Source: Rhodanobacteraceae bacterium
Lineage (GTDB): Bacteria; Pseudomonadota; Gammaproteobacteria; Xanthomonadales; Rhodanobacteraceae
Reading direction: 5' to 3'
Assembly: GCA_025924775.1 (NCBI GenBank)
Contig: JAICHS010000151.1
Span: 1-5,942, forward strand
DNA length: 5,942 nucleotides
This document shows, one piece after another, positions 1 to 4,604 of the stretch. Under the pieces are notes generated by a model, which did no database searches, was not told the origin of the DNA, and saw nothing but the letters and a program-made list of their open reading frames with translations. The position numbers and the translations under genes are program-made. The stretch's first letter is position 1, and every line of letters starts with the position of its first letter.

Positions 1-1228
1 CCTGCAGGTACAGCGCGGCGGTGATCGCGCCCGCGTGGCGCGAGACGCCGGTGTTGCAGGTATCGGCCAGCGAAGACACCAGCATCGCCCGGTACGGCTG
101 CCACAACGGCAAGCGCCACATCGGGTCGTGCACGGCACGCGCGGACGCGAGCACGGCGTCGGCGACGTCGTCGCGGTTGGCGAACAGCGCCGGCAGGTCC
201 GGTCCCAGCGCGACGCGCGCGGCGCCCGTCAGCGTGGCGAAGTCGATCAGCAGGTCGGGCTTGCTTTCCACCGCCCGCGTCAGCGCGTCGCACAGGATCA
301 GGCGGCCCTCGGCGTCGGTGTTGTCCACTTCCACCGTGATGCCGGCGCGGGTGCGGATCACGTCGCCCGGGCGCAACGCATCGCCCGCCACCGCGTTGTC
401 CACGGTCGGGATCACCAGCAGCAATTGCACCGGCAGGTTGGAGGCCATCACCCGTTGCGCCAGCGCCAGTGCATGCGCGGCGCCGCCCATGTCCTTCTTC
501 ATCCAGCGCATGCCATCGTGGGTCTTGAGGTCAAGCCCGCCGGAATCGAAGCACACGCCCTTGCCCACCAGCGCCAGCAGCGGGTGCGTCGGGTCGCCCC
601 AGCGCAGCTCGACGACGCGCGGCGCGCGCGGGCTGCCGCGTCCCACCGCGTGCACGGTCGGGAAGCCCGCCTGCAGCAAACCGTCGCCGCTCCACTCGCG
701 GCACGTCGCGCCGAAACGGGCCGCGACTTCGCGCACCGCCGCGCACACTTCGGCGGGGCCGAGGTCCTGCGCCGGCGTGTTGATGAGGTCGCGCACGCGC
801 GTGATCGCGTCGATGGTCGGCTCGACGGCATCCAGAACCTGGCGCGGCACCAGCAACCGAGCCGGCTGCCTGGAGGTCGTGCGATAGCGCGCAAACCGGT
901 AGCTGCCCAGCGCCCAGCCGAGCGCGGCATCCTCCACCGCGAGCCCGTCGCCTTCCAGTCGGTAGTCGCCGGCGGGCAGCCGGTAGGGAAAACCACCCAG
1001 CGCGAACGGCGGCGACGAGGCATCGATGCCGCACACCACGCGCGCGGTGGCGCCTTGCGCATCCGGCAGCAGGCAGAAGGCGCCCGCCTGGCCCACGAAC
1101 CCGCTGGCCTTGACCCAACGCTGCTGGCGTGCGCCGAGTTGCTGCGCCTGCACCGGCCAGTCCGCGCGCGTCACCGCGGTCAGCGGCAGCGCGTGCAGGC
1201 CGCGGCGATCGACGCTCAGCCCCGCCAC
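1..1228 (-). CDS. M17 leucyl aminopeptidase family protein (partial, C-terminus outside window)
   Basis: A cytosolic metallopeptidase of family M17, which removes N-terminal residues from peptides using two metal ions. Translation from the GTG at 1228 gives 409 codons, open to the left edge. The catalytic core is complete. It has the GKG..FDSGG motif (Lys223, Asp228), the catalytic Lys235, Asp246 in MKKDMGGA, and NTDAEGRL with Asp305, Glu307 and Arg309. The spacing of these seven residues matches my recollection of E. coli PepA (K270, D275, K282, D293, D352, E354, R356) exactly. The N-terminal ~140 residues form the poorly conserved domain and are shorter than in PepA. By family length roughly 45-50 C-terminal residues are missing. 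The GTG start is chosen for its strong ribosome binding site; the in-frame stop of the upstream gene (1279-1277) bars a much longer start. It follows the LysM gene by 48 bases, probably in one operon. Not called pepA, because related genomes usually carry a separate, longer pepA. Confidence 0.93.
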   Translation of the reverse strand, partial: MAGLSVDRRGLHALPLTAVTRADWPVQAQQLGARQQRWVKASGFVGQAGAFCLLPDAQGATARVVCGIDASSPPFALGGFPYRLPAGDYRLEGDGLAVEDAALGWALGSYRFARYRTTSRQPARLLVPRQVLDAVEPTIDAITRVRDLINTPAQDLGPAEVCAAVREVAARFGATCREWSGDGLLQAGFPTVHAVGRGSPRAPRVVELRWGDPTHPLLALVGKGVCFDSGGLDLKTHDGMRWMKKDMGGAAHALALAQRVMASNLPVQLLLVIPTVDNAVAGDALRPGDVIRTRAGITVEVDNTDAEGRLILCDALTRAVESKPDLLIDFATLTGAARVALGPDLPALFANRDDVADAVLASARAVHDPMWRLPLWQPYRAMLVSSLADTCNTGVSRHAGAITAALYLQ

Positions 1229-1236
1229 GCAGCGAA

Positions 1237-1243
1237 CCTCCCT
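1237..1243 (-). promoter_or_regulatory. Ribosome binding site deciding the GTG start of the M17 peptidase
   Basis: Read on the minus strand, AGGGAGG ends 8 bases before the GTG at 1228-1226. This is the only strong Shine-Dalgarno match between the stop of the LysM gene and the conserved part of the peptidase, so it fixes a non-ATG start. A CCCC tract just upstream (1249-1252 region) could pair with it, but the hairpin would be short. Confidence 0.7.
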
Positions 1244-1276
1244 TGGCGGGGGATTCGCATCACGCGCAGGTACGCA

Positions 1277-2611
1277 TCAACACGTCGTCGCGCTCGCCTT
1301 GCAGGCGGCGCCGCCCGCGGTGGCGTTCGACGACGACAGCTTCAGGACCTGCCCCACCTTCAGCATGTCGCCGTGCAGGCCGTTCCATTTGCGCAGGTCT
1401 GCGACGCTGACCGAATTTTCCTTGGCGATCTTCGACAGCGTGTCGCCGCTGACCACGGTGTAGTCGGCCACCGGCGCGGGCGCCGACGCTGTGGTCGCCT
1501 GCGGCGAAGGATCGACGCCTGCCGCTTGTGCCAGGGCAATGCGCTGCTGGTTGGCCTTGGCCACTTGGTCGGCGGCCGCCTGCTGCAGACGTATCGCGTG
1601 CGCGAAATCGCTCGACTGGCTGGCCAGGCGCTCGAACTCGGCACCCGGCGCGTATTCCGGCGGCAACCCCTCGGCCACCATCTTTGCGCCGAGCAGGTTG
1701 ATGCGGTCCTTCTCGCTCTTGGCATTCAACACCACCGCCTGCGCGTACGGCAGCAGGTCGTGGCTGCGCAGGATCTGGCCGGCCGGGTCGCCACCCAGGA
1801 ACGTCAGCAGCTTCTGGATGGTGGCGAGCTTGGGGCTGTCGGCCTTGTAGGCGAGATAGATCGTCAACGGCAGCGGATAGGTCGCGTTCTCCAGCGTCGC
1901 GAGGCTGGGCACCACGCCTTCGATCGGGATGATCTTGATGCCCTTCTCGTGGCGCGCATGCACCAGCGTCGACAGCGCCAGCGCGTGCGGAGCGAGCGCC
2001 ACGTCCGACTGCAGCGAGTCGATGTTGATGAACAGGCGCGGCACCGCGACCGGGTTGTCGCCGTTGCCGAACATCAGGCGGCGGAAACTGAACTGCACGC
2101 CATCCAGCGGCGAGGCCACGCCTTCCAGGTCGATCTTGTGGTCAACACCACCCACCTCCGACCAGTTGGTGATCTTGCCGTAGTAGATGTCGTGCACCTG
2201 CCGCAGCGTCAGGTTGTTCACCGGGTTGGCGGTGTTGGTGATCAGCACCAGCGCATCCCACGCCACCGGCGCGAACGTCAGGCCGGATTCCTGCGGGCGC
2301 TTGAAGTACGCCGGGCGCGCACTGGCGGCGACGTCCACGCTGCCGGACAACGCCTGGTCAATCCCGTCCACGGTGTTGAACGGCGTGACTTCAAGGTGTC
2401 CGTCGCCGGTGTCGGCGAACGCGGCGGCGACCGCATTGACCAGGCCCTCGGTGCTGACCTGGTCGCCACGCACGATCAGCGCGGGACCGGAAGTCTTGGC
2501 GTGGCGGGCGGCGTGGTGCCGGGTGGTGTGTTTGGCGGGGGCCGCGTTGGCGGCAAGGATGAAGACCAGCGAGCAAGCGGCGGCAAGCAGACTCAACGAA
2601 CGTGCTGACAT
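1277..2611 (-). CDS. Exported PstS-like substrate-binding domain protein with C-terminal LysM domain
   Basis: A 444-residue protein predicted to be exported and held on peptidoglycan. Residues 1-23 form a signal peptide (Arg4, hydrophobic stretch, likely cleavage after ANA). A His/Lys/Arg-rich segment follows (27-39). Residues ~44-288 resemble a PstS/type 2 periplasmic binding fold: a GSVDVAASARP motif at 90-100, PVAWDALVLITN, ANPVNNLTL, and IYYGKITNWSEVGG at 142-155. An Ala/Gln-rich, probably helical stretch (~325-365) and a Pro/Ala linker lead to one LysM domain (384-425: YTVVSGDTL, WNGL, LKVGQVLKL). Two cysteines, 437 and 444, end the protein. The phosphate-binding SGT loop of true PstS is not visible; GVQFSFRRLMFG (171-182) sits where it would be. 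The ligand is therefore unknown. An ATG at 2761 is in frame, but the signal peptide begins at the 2611 ATG, so that start is chosen; its ribosome binding site is weak. It lies upstream of the M17 gene, probably co-transcribed. Confidence 0.88.
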   Translation of the reverse strand: MSARSLSLLAAACSLVFILAANAAPAKHTTRHHAARHAKTSGPALIVRGDQVSTEGLVNAVAAAFADTGDGHLEVTPFNTVDGIDQALSGSVDVAASARPAYFKRPQESGLTFAPVAWDALVLITNTANPVNNLTLRQVHDIYYGKITNWSEVGGVDHKIDLEGVASPLDGVQFSFRRLMFGNGDNPVAVPRLFINIDSLQSDVALAPHALALSTLVHARHEKGIKIIPIEGVVPSLATLENATYPLPLTIYLAYKADSPKLATIQKLLTFLGGDPAGQILRSHDLLPYAQAVVLNAKSEKDRINLLGAKMVAEGLPPEYAPGAEFERLASQSSDFAHAIRLQQAAADQVAKANQQRIALAQAAGVDPSPQATTASAPAPVADYTVVSGDTLSKIAKENSVSVADLRKWNGLHGDMLKVGQVLKLSSSNATAGGAACKASATTC

Positions 2612-2613
2612 GA

Positions 2614-2633
2614 ACGGTTTACCGTGGGACGGT
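2614..2633. repeat. Triple ACGGT/ACCGT/ACGGT inverted-repeat unit next to the LysM gene start
   Basis: ACGGT (2614-2618), TT, ACCGT (2621-2625), GGG, ACGGT (2629-2633). The middle arm can pair with either outer arm, giving two mutually exclusive 5-base-pair stems. The unit ends 2 bases upstream of the ATG at 2611, where the ribosome would bind. It could be an operator or a translational switch; each stem is short, so chance is possible. Confidence 0.4.
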
Positions 2634-2653
2634 GTGGGGGAAGGGTCGGCGCG

Positions 2654-2684
2654 ATTATGGCGGAACCGATCGCGCTTGCGGCAA
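2654..2684 (-). promoter_or_regulatory. Candidate sigma70 promoter for the LysM gene
   Basis: On the minus strand, TTGCCG (2684-2679) and CATAAT (2659-2654) resemble -35 and -10 boxes. The spacer is 19 bases, longer than the ideal 17, so strength is uncertain. It lies 43 bases upstream of the ATG at 2611 and is the best -10-like element in this GC-rich gap. It suggests the LysM gene need not depend on transcription from the protease gene. Confidence 0.4.
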
Positions 2685-2720
2685 CTCCGTTCAGTTTCCT
2701 GCATGACGTGTTGCGGGTGC

Positions 2721-2747
2721 GGCTTGCCGTTCGCACGGCGGCAAGCC
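2721..2747. repeat. Perfect 9-base inverted repeat in the htrA-LysM gap (possible terminator)
   Basis: GGCTTGCCG (2721-2729) and CGGCAAGCC (2739-2747) are perfect complements around a 9-base loop; a nested GCCGT/ACGGC stem (2727-2731/2736-2740) is an alternative. It lies 60 bases beyond the htrA stop. No run of U follows on either strand, so it is not a classic intrinsic terminator. It may stabilise the 3' end or bind a protein. Confidence 0.45.
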
Positions 2748-2773
2748 CATGTCCCGATCAAGCGAACCCGCGT

Positions 2774-2792
2774 GGGATGCCACCGGCATCCC
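2774..2792 (-). terminator. Hairpin just after the htrA stop, terminator-like but lacking a U tract
   Basis: GGGATGCC (2774-2781), loop ACC, GGCATCCC (2785-2792) is a perfect 8-base-pair stem with a 3-base loop. It begins 14 bases after the htrA stop codon (2809-2807) in the direction of transcription, the expected place for a terminator. The downstream sequence is GC-rich without a T run, so termination efficiency cannot be judged. Confidence 0.4.
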
Positions 2793-2806
2793 GTGCAAGC
2801 CTGGAC

Positions 2807-4183
2807 TCATCCACCAATCTGCAGCTGCAGCAACTGCCCATCGCGCACCAGCGACAGCAGCAGCACGCGCGGATGCAACGCGAACACCCGGCGCAGCTGC
2901 GCAAGGTCGGGCGTCGCCACGTTGTTGACGCCCACCAGCACATCACCGCTGGCAAGGCCGTTGCGGGCCGCGCGGCTGCCCGGCACCACCTTGGACAGCG
3001 TGACGCCTTCCACGCCGTTGCCGGAGGACGGCACGTCGTCGAACGTGGCACCGGCCAGGCGCGCGTCCAGCGCGGCGCCTTCGGCCTGGTCGCTGACGGC
3101 GGTGAGCTTCGCGTTGATCGTCAGCTGCTGGCCGCCGCGGTCAACGCCCAACACCATGGTGCTGCCCAGCGTCGCCAAGCCCTGGGCGTTGCGCAGGTCC
3201 TGCGCGTCGGTGACGGTCTTGCCGTTGACGCGGGTGACCAGGTCGCCGGGCTTCAACCCCGCCTTGGCGGCCGGCGAATCGGGCAATACGTTGGTGACCA
3301 GTGCGCCGCTGGTGGCCTTGATGCCAAGCGCCGCGGCCACGCGCGGGTTGAGGTTCTGCACGTCCACGCCCAGCGTGCCGCGCTCGACCTTGCCGTGCGC
3401 GATCAGCTGCTTCATCACCTCGGCGGCAAGGTCGGACGGAATCGCAAAGCCCAGGCCGGCGCTGGCGCCCGAGGGCGAATAGATCATCGAGTTGATGCCG
3501 ACCAGCTCGCCATCCAGATTCACCAGCGCACCGCCGGAGTTGCCGGGATTGATCGAGGCATCGGTCTGGATGTAGTTCTGCACGCCGCTGCGGCGCAGGT
3601 CCTGCCGCTGCAGGCCCGAGACGATGCCCGACGTCGCGGACTGGCCAAGACCGAACGGGTCGCCCACCGCGACCACGAAGTCGCCCACCCGCAGCTTCGC
3701 GGAATCGGCCAGCGGCAGCGCGGTGAGGTTGGGCGCCTTGATCTGGATGACCGCGAGGTCGGTCTGGGTGTCGGCGCCGATCACCTTGGCGGTGTAGGAC
3801 TTGCCGTCGGTAAGGGTGACCTTGATGTCATCGGCGCCCGCGATCACGTGGTTGTTGGTGAGGATGTAGCCGTCGTGCGCGTTCACGATCACGCCCGAAC
3901 CCAGCGATTCGTCGGTCTGGACGCGCGAAGGCGGCACCGCGGGCAGGCCGAAGAACTGGCGGTAGAACGGATCGTTGAAGAACGGGTTGACCTCGACCCG
4001 CCGGTGGCTGGTCGAAGAAATGTTCACCACCGCGGGCGAAACCTTGGCCAGCATCGGCGCCAGCGACGGCAGTGCCTGGCCGTCCACGGCAACCGGCAGG
4101 GTTCCGGCCAGTGCCGGCAGCGCCGTGGCCAGCGTGGCGGCGACAATCAGGGTGGCAAGGTGGCGGCGCGAGGCAAGCGACAT
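2807..4183 (-). CDS. htrA: Periplasmic HtrA/DegQ-type serine endoprotease (Do family)
   Basis: A 458-residue periplasmic trypsin-like protease and chaperone that degrades misfolded envelope proteins. Residues 1-26 are a signal peptide ending ALPALA. The protease domain (~40-265) has the full triad: His112 (TNNHVIAGAD), Asp142 (TDLAVIQI) and Ser216 (GNSGGAL). Their spacing is very close to that of E. coli DegP. PDZ1 (~267-360) starts with the RGTLGV peptide-binding loop; PDZ2 (~379-458) contains GVTLSKVVPGSRAARNGL. The loop between the N-terminus and the protease core (NPFFNDPFYRQFFGL region) is short, which favours DegQ over DegP, but MucD is an equally fair name. There is no cysteine. Start: an ATG 42 bases upstream (4225) is in frame, but the 4183 ATG has AAGGAG 5 bases ahead and leads straight into the signal peptide. 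The gene is divergent from nrdJ and 195 bases upstream of the LysM gene. Confidence 0.95.
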   Translation of the reverse strand: MSLASRRHLATLIVAATLATALPALAGTLPVAVDGQALPSLAPMLAKVSPAVVNISSTSHRRVEVNPFFNDPFYRQFFGLPAVPPSRVQTDESLGSGVIVNAHDGYILTNNHVIAGADDIKVTLTDGKSYTAKVIGADTQTDLAVIQIKAPNLTALPLADSAKLRVGDFVVAVGDPFGLGQSATSGIVSGLQRQDLRRSGVQNYIQTDASINPGNSGGALVNLDGELVGINSMIYSPSGASAGLGFAIPSDLAAEVMKQLIAHGKVERGTLGVDVQNLNPRVAAALGIKATSGALVTNVLPDSPAAKAGLKPGDLVTRVNGKTVTDAQDLRNAQGLATLGSTMVLGVDRGGQQLTINAKLTAVSDQAEGAALDARLAGATFDDVPSSGNGVEGVTLSKVVPGSRAARNGLASGDVLVGVNNVATPDLAQLRRVFALHPRVLLLSLVRDGQLLQLQIGG

Positions 4184-4188
4184 GACGG

Positions 4189-4194
4189 CTCCTT
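4189..4194 (-). promoter_or_regulatory. Ribosome binding site deciding the htrA start
   Basis: AAGGAG on the minus strand, 5 bases before the ATG at 4183-4181. No comparable site precedes the alternative ATG at 4225, so the shorter protein is preferred. Confidence 0.75.
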
Positions 4195-4214
4195 CGGATG
4201 AGCAAACCCCCGTC

Positions 4215-4244
4215 ATTATCCGCAAGGCAGCCCGTCCGCGTCAC
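4215..4244 (-). promoter_or_regulatory. Candidate sigma70 promoter for htrA
   Basis: On the minus strand, GTGACG (4244-4239, 4 of 6 to TTGACA) and GATAAT (4220-4215, 5 of 6 to TATAAT) are separated by 18 bases. Transcription would start near 4207, leaving a leader of about 24 bases that carries the ribosome binding site. No GAACTT/TCTGA-type sigmaE elements were seen, although many htrA homologues are envelope-stress genes. Confidence 0.5.
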
Positions 4245-4351
4245 CCCGCGGGCGCGCGGATGCGCGGACAGCCGCGCGACCTCCGTTTTTTTGCGCGTGC
4301 CCCCCCTTTACAGCCCCGACGGGTCAGCGTAGGGTTGGGCTCTGCTCGTGA

Positions 4352-4367
4352 TCACAACATCTTGTGT
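4352..4367 (+). promoter_or_regulatory. Putative NrdR box 1 upstream of nrdJ
   Basis: TCACAACATCTTGTGT matches the NrdR consensus as I recall it (ACACWATATATWGTGT) at 13 of 16 positions, including the CAC and GTGT ends. NrdR is the nucleotide-sensing repressor of ribonucleotide reductase genes in bacteria. The box lies about 238 bases before the nrdJ ATG, where a promoter for that gene is expected. Confidence 0.65.
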
Positions 4368-4368
4368 C

Positions 4369-4389
4369 TTGGGCCGCAAATTGGCCCAA
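4369..4389. repeat. Inverted repeat between and into the NrdR boxes
   Basis: TTGGGCC (4369-4375) and GGCCCAA (4383-4389) are perfect 7-base arms around a 7-base AT-containing loop. The right arm overlaps the start of box 2. It may be an operator for a second regulator, or part of the promoter architecture; no known consensus was recognised. Confidence 0.45.
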
Positions 4390-4399
4390 TACTTTGGTT
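4384..4399 (+). promoter_or_regulatory. Putative NrdR box 2 (degenerate)
   Basis: GCCCAATACTTTGGTT matches the same consensus at 10 of 16 positions. It is weak alone, but lies 16 bases after box 1, making 32 bases centre to centre. That is the three-helical-turn spacing typical of NrdR box pairs. The AATACT inside it may also serve as a -10 element, so a bound repressor would block RNA polymerase. Confidence 0.45.
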
Positions 4400-4590
4400 T
4401 GGCGGCAGTTTCGAGCAGGGGTGGGCAAAGATGGTGATCTGGCAGTCATACAGGACGCATGACGGGTGCCGCAGGTCGGCGCCGCAGCGATCCAACGTTT
4501 GAATCGGACCTTGCGCGGGGCGCCTTCGGCGCGCTGCACGGGGTGAAGTCGTCGGCATCCGGGCCTCCAACAAGAACCCGGAACGGACAC

Positions 4591-4596
4591 GGAGGA
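4591..4596 (+). promoter_or_regulatory. Ribosome binding site of nrdJ
   Basis: GGAGGA ends 8 bases before the ATG at 4605, an ideal position that selects this start. Confidence 0.75.
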
Positions 4597-4604
4597 AGTG
4601 GCAG

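Larger units (their letters stand above)
4184..4604. other. Divergent intergenic region between htrA and nrdJ
   Basis: There are 421 bases with no convincing gene. The left part holds the htrA ribosome binding site and promoter. A 6-base-pair GC stem (4262-4267/4272-4277, loop ACAG) is followed 8 bases later by T7 (4286-4292), then C7 (4300-4306). The centre holds the NrdR-like boxes and an inverted repeat (4352-4399). The right part is a leader of about 200 bases. It has an imperfect palindrome at 4489-4505, short stems at 4520-4532 (GCGCC/GGCGC) and 4558-4582 (TCCGGG/CCCGGA), and the nrdJ ribosome binding site. A 23-codon frame (ATG 4431 to stop 4500-4502) has only a weak ribosome binding site. 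No B12-box or other cobalamin-riboswitch signature was recognised. Confidence 0.7.

Noticed and set aside
35..2608. 857-residue plus-strand open frame opposite the M17 and LysM genes
   Set aside because: It mirrors two genes that share one frame on the minus strand. Its product is dominated by Arg, His, Gln and Ala with no domain motif, and both opposite genes have intact catalytic or domain motifs. Long antisense frames are common in very GC-rich DNA.
2573..2611. Lipoprotein signal in the LysM protein (Cys13 after LAAA)
   Set aside because: Only nine residues lie between Arg4 and Cys13, too short a hydrophobic stretch before a lipobox. The hydrophobic segment continues to residue 21 and ends with a good signal peptidase I site.
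2187..3482. 431-residue plus-strand frame spanning the htrA-LysM gap
   Set aside because: It overlaps two well-supported genes on the other strand, is rich in Ser/Arg/Ala, and crosses the intergenic hairpins without a ribosome binding site or a domain.
2624..4201. 525-residue plus-strand frame opposite htrA
   Set aside because: Same low-complexity Arg/His/Gln composition, and it lies over a protease with a complete catalytic triad; it is a shadow.
4346..4356. CRP/Clp-type site around GTGATCAC
   Set aside because: The 8-base palindrome contains one good half-site, but the TGTGA-N6-TCACA spacing is not met. It overlaps the better-supported NrdR box.
4431..4502. 23-codon frame as a leader peptide gene
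   Set aside because: It has only a weak purine-rich stretch ahead of the ATG and no run of regulatory codons; not supported as a gene, kept only as a remark on the leader.
4184..4604. Cobalamin riboswitch ahead of nrdJ
   Set aside because: A B12-dependent enzyme makes it attractive, but I could not find the B12 box or the conserved core elements in this stretch.
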